Below are positions 16,136-23,538 of a stretch of 64,000 nt of DNA, one piece after another. How positions within the stretch are numbered: position 1 is the first letter of the stretch; each line of letters begins with the position of its first letter. The notes beneath the pieces are model-generated. The model did no database searches. It was not told the origin of the DNA and saw only the letters and a program-made list of their open reading frames with translations. The stretch lies in NCBI RefSeq assembly GCF_003696345.1, contig NZ_RFLX01000001.1, forward strand, positions 1 through 64,000, read 5' to 3'. Made by a program: the position numbers and the translations under genes. Origin of the DNA: Teichococcus wenyumeiae. Its GTDB lineage: Bacteria; Pseudomonadota; Alphaproteobacteria; Acetobacterales; Acetobacteraceae.

Positions 16136-16967
16136 GCGCGCGATCCCTCTGCGGCAGGACCTCCCGCGCCTGCTGCTGCTGGCCCTCGCCGGGCTGCTGA
16201 TGCTGATGCCCTATATCTGGATGGCCGCCGCCAGCGTGAAGCCGCTGGACGAGATCTTCCGTGCTTCCCTCTCGCTCTTTCCCGAGCGGTTCCACGGCAT
16301 CGAGAACTACGGCAAGGTCTTCGCGCGCATCCCGGTCTTCCATTACCTGTGGAACGGCATCGTGGTCTGCGGCGGCATCCTGTTCTTCCAGCTGCTCTTC
16401 GCCATTCCCGCCGGCTATGCGCTGGCGAAGCTGCGCTTCCCGGGCAAGGAACTCGCCTTCGGTGCGGTGATGCTGGGGCTGCTGGTGCCGCCGCAGGTGC
16501 AGGCGCTGCCGCTCTATGTCGCCTTCAGCGAGATGGAGCTGCTGAACACCTATACCGCGTTGATCGCGCCCTTCACCATTTCCGCCTTCGCCATCTTCCT
16601 GTTCCGCCAGTTCTTCAAGTCGCTGCCGGACGACCTGATCCACGCGGCACGGCTGGATGGCTTCAGCGAGATGGCCATCGTCTGGCGCGTCGTGCTGCCC
16701 AATGCCTGGCCCGCCGCCACCGCCTTCGCCATCTTCTCCGTTGTCGCGCACTGGAACGACCTGTTCTGGCCGCTGATCGTCGTCAATGGCGGCAGCCATG
16801 CCACGCCGGCCCTCGGCGTCATGTTCTTCCGCTCCGACGAGGCGGGCGACGACTTCGGCGCGCTGATGGCCGCCGCCGTCATCATGACGGCCCCCCTCGT
16901 CATCGCCTTCCTGCTGGCCCAGCGCCGGTTCGTCGAAGGCATCGCCACCACCGGTCTCAAAGGCTGA
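16128..16967 (+). CDS. ugpE: ABC transporter permease, UgpE type
   Basis: A 279-residue permease, the second half of the membrane channel. It has six helices and a coupling loop with DLIHAARLDGFSEMAIVWRVVLP. AHWNDLFWPLIVVNGGSHATPALGV is characteristic of UgpE and MalG-like permeases. The ATG at 16128 overlaps ugpA by 8 bases. The binding-protein gene begins 5 bases downstream. Confidence 0.87.
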   Translation: MAERAIPLRQDLPRLLLLALAGLLMLMPYIWMAAASVKPLDEIFRASLSLFPERFHGIENYGKVFARIPVFHYLWNGIVVCGGILFFQLLFAIPAGYALAKLRFPGKELAFGAVMLGLLVPPQVQALPLYVAFSEMELLNTYTALIAPFTISAFAIFLFRQFFKSLPDDLIHAARLDGFSEMAIVWRVVLPNAWPAATAFAIFSVVAHWNDLFWPLIVVNGGSHATPALGVMFFRSDEAGDDFGALMAAAVIMTAPLVIAFLLAQRRFVEGIATTGLKG

Positions 16968-16972
16968 TCCCC

Positions 16973-18250
16973 ATGACCAAGCTGACCCGCCGCGCGGCCC
17001 TGGCCCTGCCCGCCGCCCTCGCCATGCCGGCCCTGGCCCGCGCCCAGGGCAGGACGGAGATCACCGTCCATTACGCGCAGCCCTTCATCTACAAGGACAG
17101 CTACGACGCGCTGGTGGAAGGCTTCGCGAAGCAGGAGCCCGGCATCAGGCTCAACTTCGTCACCACGCCGAATTACGAGGAAGGCGCGCAGCTCCTGCTG
17201 CGCCAAGCCGCGACGCGCCAGCTGCCGGACCTCTCCTACCAGGCCTATACGCGCCTGCGCATGTTCGCCGAGCGCGGCATCGCCCAGGACCTGACGCCGC
17301 TGCTGAAGGCCGAGGCCGCCGACCCGGCCGCCCTGGGCTACACGCCGAACCTGCTGGCGCTGTCGCAGTTCGGCGGCATCCAGGCCGGCCTCGCCTACGC
17401 CGCTTCCAATCCCGTCTGCTACTACAACGCGGATCTGGTGAGGCGCGCCGGCGGCGACCCGGAGAACTTCCCCAAGGACTGGGAAGGCGTGCTGGCGCTC
17501 GCCGCCAAGATCGATGCGCTGGGCGATGGCATCGACGGCATGTGGTTCACCTGGAGCGGCGACGACTGGATGTTCTCCGCCCTGCTCTTCGGCCATGGCG
17601 GCACCATGCTGAATGCCGATGAAAGCGATGTCGCCTTCAACGGCCCCGAGGGCATGCAGTCCCTGAAGCTGCTGGAGCGGATGGTGAAGCAGGCCGGCAT
17701 GCCGAACCTGACCGCCGTGGCCGCCCGCCAGGCCTTCGCCGCCGGCAAGCTGGGCATGATCTTCCAGACCACGGCACTGGTGCGCGGCACCGTCTCCTCC
17801 GTCGGCAGCAACTTCGACCTGCGCACCACCGGCGTGCCGGTGATCGACCCGGTGAAGGGCCGCCTGCCGACCGGCGGCGCCGCCGGCATGCTGACCGCCA
17901 AGGACCCCGCCAAGCGCGAGGCCGCCTGGAAGTTCCTGCGCTATTCCACCAGCGCCGAGGGCCAAGCCATGATGGTCAAGGCCACCGGCTACCTGCCCTG
18001 CAACCAGATTTCCATCGACGACCCGCAGTACCTGGGCGCCTTCTACCGCGATAATCCGCTGTTCCTGGCTTCGGTGAAGCAGATCCCGATCTCGATCCCC
18101 TGGTACGCCTTCCCCGGCAGCAACAGCGTGCGCGTGACGCAGGTGATGGTGGATAACATGGCCCGCATCGTGGAAAGCAAGGCAACGCCGGAACAGGCGA
18201 TGGCCGACATGGCGGACGGCGTGCGCAAGCTGCTGCCGCGCCGGAGCTGA
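16973..18250 (+). CDS. ugpB: ABC transporter substrate-binding protein, UgpB type
   Basis: A 425-residue family 1 extracellular binding protein. The N-terminal signal has twin arginines (KLTRRAALALP) and a cleavage site near ARAQG, so Tat export is possible. YNADLVRRAGGDPENFPKDWE, seen in part as YNADLVRRAGG, and the AAWKFLRYSTSAEGQ block are typical of sugar and glycerol-3-phosphate binders. The ligand is inferred from the phosphodiesterase gene downstream; a sugar is possible. Confidence 0.8.
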   Translation: MTKLTRRAALALPAALAMPALARAQGRTEITVHYAQPFIYKDSYDALVEGFAKQEPGIRLNFVTTPNYEEGAQLLLRQAATRQLPDLSYQAYTRLRMFAERGIAQDLTPLLKAEAADPAALGYTPNLLALSQFGGIQAGLAYAASNPVCYYNADLVRRAGGDPENFPKDWEGVLALAAKIDALGDGIDGMWFTWSGDDWMFSALLFGHGGTMLNADESDVAFNGPEGMQSLKLLERMVKQAGMPNLTAVAARQAFAAGKLGMIFQTTALVRGTVSSVGSNFDLRTTGVPVIDPVKGRLPTGGAAGMLTAKDPAKREAAWKFLRYSTSAEGQAMMVKATGYLPCNQISIDDPQYLGAFYRDNPLFLASVKQIPISIPWYAFPGSNSVRVTQVMVDNMARIVESKATPEQAMADMADGVRKLLPRRS

Positions 18251-18255
18251 ATGCC

Positions 18256-19104
18256 ATGCCCTTCCGTATCGCCCAGATCAGCGACACCCACCTGTCGGAG
18301 AAGCACCCCGGCTTCACCGCCAATTTCGACGCGCTGGCGGCACACCTGCGCGCCGCGGCGCCGGACCTCGTGGTCCATACCGGCGATGTCTCGGCGCATG
18401 GCGAACTGGCGGGGGACGACCTGCGCTTCGCCCGCCGCAAGCTGGATGCCATGGGCCTGCCCTGGCTGGCCATCCCCGGCAACCACGATGTCGGCAACGA
18501 CCCCGGCCTGGGTGACACGCCCGCCGATGCCGAACGCCTCGCGCGTTGGGAAGACGCCATGGGCGCCGACCGCTTTGTGTTCGATGTGCCCGGCTGGCGG
18601 TTGATCGGCCTGGATACGCTGATCACCACCAGCGGCCTGCCGGAAGCCGAGGCGCAGATGGAGATGCTGGCCGAGGCGCTGGCGGATGCCGGCGAACGCG
18701 CCGTGGCGCTCTTCCTGCACAAGCCGCTCTGCGAGGAGGCGATGGCTGAGGAGGTGATCACCTACTGGTCCGTGCAGCCCGGCCCGCGCCGCCGCATCCT
18801 GGACCTGCTGCGTGCCTGCCCGCCGGCCTTCATCGCCTCCGGCCATGTGCACCAGTGGCGCGACCGGGGCGTGGTGGAAGGGCTGCGGCAGATCTGGGCG
18901 CCCGCCGCCGCCTTCGTCGTGGGCGACACCTGGCAGCACCGCGCGCCGGGCGCCGAGAAGCCAGTGGGCTATGTGGAGCATGTGCTGCACGAGGACGGCC
19001 GCCACGAATGCCGACTGGTGCGGCCCGCCGGCCTGCAATGCCATGACCTGGGCCTGCTGCCCGGGATCTATGCGCCGATGCGGCCGCTGGAAGCGGCGGA
19101 GTAG
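18256..19104 (+). CDS. metallophosphodiesterase (GpdQ/CpdA-like)
   Basis: A 282-residue calcineurin-like phosphoesterase. Metal-binding motifs are in order: ISDTHL (about 8-13), HTGDVSAHGE, PGNHDVG (GNHD) and the C-terminal ASGHVHQW. These match the class III cyclic-nucleotide phosphodiesterases, which include CpdA and the glycerophosphodiesterase GpdQ. It begins 5 bases after the ugpB-like gene, so it is the last gene of that operon. Cleaving imported glycerophosphodiesters to glycerol 3-phosphate is the attractive role (inference). There is no signal peptide, so it is cytosolic. Confidence 0.82.
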   Translation: MPFRIAQISDTHLSEKHPGFTANFDALAAHLRAAAPDLVVHTGDVSAHGELAGDDLRFARRKLDAMGLPWLAIPGNHDVGNDPGLGDTPADAERLARWEDAMGADRFVFDVPGWRLIGLDTLITTSGLPEAEAQMEMLAEALADAGERAVALFLHKPLCEEAMAEEVITYWSVQPGPRRRILDLLRACPPAFIASGHVHQWRDRGVVEGLRQIWAPAAAFVVGDTWQHRAPGAEKPVGYVEHVLHEDGRHECRLVRPAGLQCHDLGLLPGIYAPMRPLEAAE

Positions 19105-19150
19105 GAAGCCGGGGGAAGGAATTCCCCCGGCACCCCCAACTTCTTCTGCC
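19105..19150 (+). repeat. stop-proximal palindromic repeat, copy A (single)
   Basis: Immediately after the phosphodiesterase stop: CCGGGGGAA (19109-19117), loop GGAA, TTCCCCCGG (19122-19130), then CACCCCCAACTTCTTC. Seven copies of this element exist in the window, each right after a stop codon. This copy is the only one without an inverted partner. Confidence 0.8.
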
Positions 19151-19155
19151 GGCCA

Positions 19156-19184
19156 GGCGCCGTGCTGGCCGGCACGGCGCCTTT
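19156..19184. terminator. hairpin between convergent genes
   Basis: GGCGCCGTGC (19156-19165) and GCACGGCGCC (19172-19181) form a perfect 10-bp stem with a 6-base loop, followed by TTT. It lies between the phosphodiesterase gene and the convergent tonB-like gene. The T-run is short. Confidence 0.55.
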
Positions 19185-19205
19185 GCCTGCCCGCCATCCG
19201 CCGCC

Positions 19206-20267
19206 TTAGCGGTAGATGAGGATATACCGCATGGTGAAGGTCATGGTCATGGTGTCGCCCTCCATGTCCGGCGTGAAGGGCGGCACGCGCTGGTCCCGGA
19301 AGATGGATTGCAGCGCGAGGTCCAGGATGCGGGAGCCCGAGCGCCCGACCAGTTCCACCGAGCGCACCCGCCCGCTGCGGTCGATGGTCAGTCGCACGCG
19401 GCTATTGCCGTCCTCCCCGTTCATCGCCGCCTGTTGCGGGTAGAAGGAGCGCGCGCGCACCCAGTCCAGGAAGGCGCCGCGCCAGCTTCCGGTCGGCTGG
19501 GCACCCTCGACGGAGCCGATATTGCCGTTGGAATCGGCCTGTGCCGAGCGGCGGCGCTGCTGCGGCACATTGCCCATGGACAGATCCAGGCTGCCCGGCG
19601 GCCGCGCCTGGCGCGGGCTGCCGCCACGCGGCGGCGGGGCCATGGCGATCGGCCCCTGCCGCGACAGGTCCAGCGTTCCGGCAAAGGGCGAGGCCGGCGC
19701 CGGGCGCGGACGGGCCGGTGCCTCGGAGGGCGGCGGCGGCACGGCCTGGGGCGGCGCCGGCGGCGGGGGCGGCAGCGCCTGCTCCGGCAGGGGCGGCTCC
19801 GGCGGAGGCTCCACCGGCGCCGGCTGTTCCACGGGCGGGGCAGGCAGCGGCACCGGGGCGGCGGGCGGCGCGGGCGCGGGCTCCGGCAATGGCGGCGGCG
19901 CTTCCGCCACTGGGCCGGGCGGCAGCGGCGCGGGCAGGCTGGGCGGCTCCGGCGTCGGCGGCAGGTCGGGCAGCACCGGCAGCGGAGGCACCGACTCCGG
20001 GTCGCCAGGGGCGCTCTGCATCGTCTCGGGCTGCGGCAGGGGCGGGCCGCCGGCACCGCTTTCGAAGACCACCGGCACCTCGGTGCCGGAACTGGCTTCG
20101 CCCAGCTCCTTCTTGGGCGGCATCAGCAGCAACAGCGCCGCTACCAGGGCATGCAGCAGGGCGGAACCGCCGATCCACCACCACAGCCGCGTGCGCCGCC
20201 GGGACGGCCGCCAGGATGGGCTGGCGGGGGGCGCGGCAGGCTTCGGCGGTGGCGGGGCGATATGCAG
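19206..20267 (-). CDS. tonB: TonB-like energy transducer
   Basis: A 353-residue protein if read from a CTG at 20267. The order is a short cationic N-terminus (PSRRRTRLWWW), one membrane helix (IGGSALLHALVAALLLLM, about residues 38-55), a long Pro/Ala-rich periplasmic spacer (roughly 65-190) and a C-terminal TonB domain (WVRARSFYPQQA to the end). It would carry proton-motive energy from ExbB/ExbD to outer-membrane receptors. The first ATG/GTG/TTG codons (TTG at 20132) lie inside or after the membrane helix and would remove it. The CTG has GAGGA about 7 bases upstream. No exbBD or receptor gene is nearby. TolA is a less likely reading. Confidence 0.75.
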   Translation of the reverse strand: MHIAPPPPKPAAPPASPSWRPSRRRTRLWWWIGGSALLHALVAALLLLMPPKKELGEASSGTEVPVVFESGAGGPPLPQPETMQSAPGDPESVPPLPVLPDLPPTPEPPSLPAPLPPGPVAEAPPPLPEPAPAPPAAPVPLPAPPVEQPAPVEPPPEPPLPEQALPPPPPAPPQAVPPPPSEAPARPRPAPASPFAGTLDLSRQGPIAMAPPPRGGSPRQARPPGSLDLSMGNVPQQRRRSAQADSNGNIGSVEGAQPTGSWRGAFLDWVRARSFYPQQAAMNGEDGNSRVRLTIDRSGRVRSVELVGRSGSRILDLALQSIFRDQRVPPFTPDMEGDTMTMTFTMRYILIYR

Positions 20268-20347
20268 GGTGGGTCCTCGGGCGGTCTCGGCTGCATCCCT
20301 AGCACAGCCGGCCGACGGCTGCGCCGGGGGTGGCCGGGCACAATGGT

Positions 20348-20373
20348 ATCATCCTGTTTCATCATCCTGTCTC
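20348..20373. repeat. tandem 13-base direct repeat upstream of the ABC-F gene
   Basis: ATCATCCTGTTTC (20348-20360) is followed immediately by ATCATCCTGTCTC (20361-20373), 12 of 13 bases identical. It lies 30-55 bases before the ABC-F start, in the promoter/leader region between divergent genes. It could be a regulatory site or a chance slippage product. Confidence 0.4.
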
Positions 20374-20402
20374 GGCCGGGCCCTTCCTGCTAAAGGCCGG
20401 GC

Positions 20403-22277
20403 ATGACCGTGCTCGCCATCCGTGACCTGACCATCCGCATCGCCGGCCGCCCGCTGCTGGAAGGCGCGGAGCTGATGGTGGACCCTGGCCGCAAGATCGG
20501 CCTGGTGGGGCGCAACGGCGCCGGCAAATCCACCCTGCTGCGCGCCATCACCGGCCAGCTCCAGCCCGATGGCGGCGAGATCCGCCTCGCTGCCCGCGCG
20601 CGCATGACCCATGTGGCGCAGGAAGCCCCCGGTGGTCCGCAGAACCTGCTGGACACGGTGCTGGAGGCCGATACCGAACGCGCCGCCCTGCTGACCGAGC
20701 TGGAAACCGCCACCGATCCCGCCCGCATCGGCGAGATCCATGACCGCCTGATCGCCATCCGTGCCGACAGCGCCCCTTCCCGCGCCGCCACGGTGCTGGC
20801 GGGCCTGGGCTTCGACGCGGCCGCCCAGGCGCGGCCGGTGGGCGAATATTCCGGCGGCTGGCGCATGCGCGTGGCGCTCGCCCGCGCGCTGTTCCTGGAA
20901 CCCGACCTGCTGCTGCTGGACGAACCCACCAACCACCTGGACCTGGAAGCCACCATCTGGCTGGAAGGCTGGCTGGCGCGCTTCCCCGGCGCTGCCATCG
21001 TGGTCAGCCATGACCGCGGGCTGCTGGAGCGCGGGGTGGACGGCATCGCCCACCTGGATAAGCAGAAGATCACCTTCTACCCCGGCGCCTACGACAACTT
21101 CGTCCGTATCCGCACCGAGCGCGCCGCCCAGCAACTGGCGCAGAACGAGAAGATCGCGGCCCAGCGCGCCCATATGCAGTCCTTCGTGGACCGCTTCCGC
21201 GCCAAGGCCACCAAGGCCCGGCAGGCGCAGTCCCGCCTGAAGGCACTCGAAAAGCTGCCGGCCATCGAATCGGTGGTGGAGGACGCCCCCACCCGCTTCG
21301 CCTTCCCCGAGCCCACGGAACTGGCGCCGCCCATCGTCGCCCTTTCCCGCGCCGATGTCGGCTATGACGGCCGCGCCATCCTGCACGGTCTGGACCTGCG
21401 GCTGGACCAGGAAGACCGCATCGCCCTGCTGGGCGCCAACGGCAACGGCAAGTCCACGCTGGCGAAACTGCTGGCCGGGCGGCTGGAGCCGATGCGGGGC
21501 GAGATCCACCGCGACCGTCGCCTGAAGGTGGGCTATTTCGCCCAGCACCAGGCGGAGGAGCTGGACCTTTCCGGCACCCCCCTCTCCCACATGCAGAACG
21601 CGCTGGGCGCCAAGGCCACCGAGACGCAGTGCCGCGCCCAGCTCGCCCGTTTCGGCCTGGACGAGGAGCGGGCGACCACGAAGATCGGCTCCCTCTCAGG
21701 CGGCGAGAAGGCGCGGCTGCTGCTGGCCCTCTGCACGCGCGACGCCCCGCACCTGCTGATCCTCGACGAACCGACCAACCACCTCGACATCGATGCGCGC
21801 GAGGCCCTGGTGAAGGCGCTGGCGGATTTCGGCGGCGCGGTGGTGCTGATCACCCACGACCCGCATCTGGTGACGCTGGCCGCCGACCGGCTCTGGCTGG
21901 TGCATGAGGGCCGCGTCACGCCCTTCGACGGCGACTTGGACGACTACCGTTCCCTGCTGGCCGAGCGCGCCCGCGCCGCCCGTGGCCCCCAGGCCGACGC
22001 CGCCCCCACCCGCCGCGACGAGCGGCGGGAGCGCGCCGAGAACCGCCAGGCCCTGGCCCCCCTGCGCCAGCGCGTGACGAAGATCGAGGCCGAGATGGCC
22101 AAGCTTCAGAAGGAATCCGCCCTGCTGGAGAAGAAGCTGGGCGACCCCACCACCTATGCCCGCTTCAAGCCCGAGGACATCGCCTGGGCCACGCAGCGCC
22201 AGGGCGCCATTGCCAAGCAGGTGGCCGCGCTGGAGGAGGAATGGCTGGAACTGCAGGAAAAGCTGGAAACCGCCTGA
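20403..22277 (+). CDS. ABC-F family ATPase (YheS/Uup-like)
   Basis: A 624-residue soluble protein with two ABC ATPase domains and no membrane domain. Domain 1 has Walker A GRNGAGKST (about 36-44), signature YSGGWRMRV and LLLLDEPTNHLDLEA. The linker contains the ABC-F signature region (FVDRFRAKATKARQAQSR). Domain 2 has GANGNGKST (about 343), LSGGEKARLLL and LILDEPTNHLDIDA. A C-terminal coiled coil (about 540-624, VTKIEAEMAKLQKESALLEK) ends the protein. Such proteins act at the ribosome E site. YheS is the closest recalled relative because of the C-terminal coil. Confidence 0.88.
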   Translation: MTVLAIRDLTIRIAGRPLLEGAELMVDPGRKIGLVGRNGAGKSTLLRAITGQLQPDGGEIRLAARARMTHVAQEAPGGPQNLLDTVLEADTERAALLTELETATDPARIGEIHDRLIAIRADSAPSRAATVLAGLGFDAAAQARPVGEYSGGWRMRVALARALFLEPDLLLLDEPTNHLDLEATIWLEGWLARFPGAAIVVSHDRGLLERGVDGIAHLDKQKITFYPGAYDNFVRIRTERAAQQLAQNEKIAAQRAHMQSFVDRFRAKATKARQAQSRLKALEKLPAIESVVEDAPTRFAFPEPTELAPPIVALSRADVGYDGRAILHGLDLRLDQEDRIALLGANGNGKSTLAKLLAGRLEPMRGEIHRDRRLKVGYFAQHQAEELDLSGTPLSHMQNALGAKATETQCRAQLARFGLDEERATTKIGSLSGGEKARLLLALCTRDAPHLLILDEPTNHLDIDAREALVKALADFGGAVVLITHDPHLVTLAADRLWLVHEGRVTPFDGDLDDYRSLLAERARAARGPQADAAPTRRDERRERAENRQALAPLRQRVTKIEAEMAKLQKESALLEKKLGDPTTYARFKPEDIAWATQRQGAIAKQVAALEEEWLELQEKLETA

Positions 22278-22338
22278 GCCTCGCCGCACCCACCGCATCG
22301 GGGTAACCTTCCTCCCCAGAACACCGGGAAGGAAACCC

Positions 22339-23412
22339 ATGCCCAAGAGCAATGCCATGCGCCTCGTCGTCCTGCCGGGCGACGGCATCGGGCCGGAGAT
22401 CACCGCCGCCACCGTGGCGGTGCTGGAGGCGGTCTCCGACCGCTTCGGCCTCGGGCTGGCGCTGGAGCATGAGCTGGCCGGGCATGAGAGCCTGAAGCGC
22501 TACGGCACCACCCTGCGCCCCGAGCTGCTGGAAAAGGTCCGGGCCGCCGACGGGCTGGTGATGGGCCCGATGTCCACCTTCGATTACCTCGATGAATCGA
22601 AGGGCGGCATCAACCCTTCGATGTTCTTCCGCAAGAAGCTGGACCTTTTTGCAAACATCCGCCCCGCCCGCACCTATCCCGGCGTGAAGCACCCCGCCGT
22701 CGCCGAATTCGACCTGGTGGTGGTGCGCGAGAATACCGAAGGCTTCTACGCCGACCGCAACATGGAATCCGGCGGCAGCGAGATGCTGGTGACGCCGGAT
22801 GTCTGCGTCTCCCTCCGCCGCATCACGCGCGAATGCTGCAACCGCATCGCCCGCAGCGCCTTCCGCGTGGCCATGACACGCCGCAAGCGCGTGCATGCCG
22901 TGCACAAGGCGAACGTGCTCAAGATCGGCGACGGCATGTTCCTGGAGGAATGCCGCAAGGTCGCCGCCGAATTTCCCGAGGTGACTATGGACGAATACAT
23001 TGTGGACGCCATGGCCGCCCACCTCGTCCGCGCGCCGCAGAAGTTCGACGTGCTTGTCACCACCAACATGTTCGGCGACATCCTCTCGGACCTCACCGCC
23101 GAACTCTCCGGCTCCATCGGCCTCGGCGGCTCGGTGAATGCCGGCACGCGCTATGCCATGGCGCAGGCGGCGCATGGTTCCGCGCCCGATATCGCCGGGC
23201 AGGACGTGGCCAATCCCTTCTCGCTGATCCTCTCCACCGCGCAGCTGCTGGACTGGCATGCGGAGCGCCTGGGCAGCACGAATTTCGCCGCCGCCGCGCG
23301 GGCCATCGAGGTCGCGGTGGCCGATGCCGTCGCGGCAGGTGAGACCACGGTGGATATCGGCGGGCGCCTGGGCACCGCAGCCACGGGCAAAGCCGTGGTC
23401 GCGCGGCTTTAA
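22339..23412 (+). CDS. isocitrate/isopropylmalate dehydrogenase-family protein
   Basis: A 357-residue beta-decarboxylating dehydrogenase. LPGDGIGPEIT opens the fold, VVRENTEGFYADR is the substrate-binding stretch, and TTNMFGDILSDLTAELSGS is the metal/NAD motif, followed by AHGSAPDIAGQ. ENTEG rather than RELTGG argues against LeuB and for an isocitrate, tartrate or homoisocitrate-like substrate. The ATG has GGAAGGAAA upstream. It is not in a leucine operon, and the neighbours give no pathway. Confidence 0.82.
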   Translation: MPKSNAMRLVVLPGDGIGPEITAATVAVLEAVSDRFGLGLALEHELAGHESLKRYGTTLRPELLEKVRAADGLVMGPMSTFDYLDESKGGINPSMFFRKKLDLFANIRPARTYPGVKHPAVAEFDLVVVRENTEGFYADRNMESGGSEMLVTPDVCVSLRRITRECCNRIARSAFRVAMTRRKRVHAVHKANVLKIGDGMFLEECRKVAAEFPEVTMDEYIVDAMAAHLVRAPQKFDVLVTTNMFGDILSDLTAELSGSIGLGGSVNAGTRYAMAQAAHGSAPDIAGQDVANPFSLILSTAQLLDWHAERLGSTNFAAAARAIEVAVADAVAAGETTVDIGGRLGTAATGKAVVARL

Positions 23413-23538
23413 GGAAGCGCGGGGGAAGGAATTCCCCCGCACCCCCATCTTTCGTTTTCGAGTCCGCCAGCAGGGCGGACCGGCGCTTGAACCTGAAGAA
23501 AGAAGAAGGGGTTTGGGGAATTCATTCCCCAACCTTCC
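23413..23538. repeat. stop-proximal palindromic repeat, inverted pair B
   Basis: Left copy (23413-23459) starts right after the dehydrogenase stop: GCGGGGGAA, loop GGAA, TTCCCCCGC, then ACCCCCATCTTTC. Right copy (23495-23538) is inverted and ends at the helicase stop: TTGGGGAAT, TC, ATTCCCCAA with the tail AGAAGAAGGGG. Between them is a small hairpin (GTCCGCC 23462-23468 with GGCGGAC 23474-23480). Each convergent gene thus has one copy reading away from its stop, compatible with terminator use. Confidence 0.8.

Noticed and set aside
23413-23538. CRISPR-like array or transposon ends
   Set aside because: Only two inverted copies with a 35-base middle, no regular spacers, no target duplication and no transposase; terminator-like repeat fits better.
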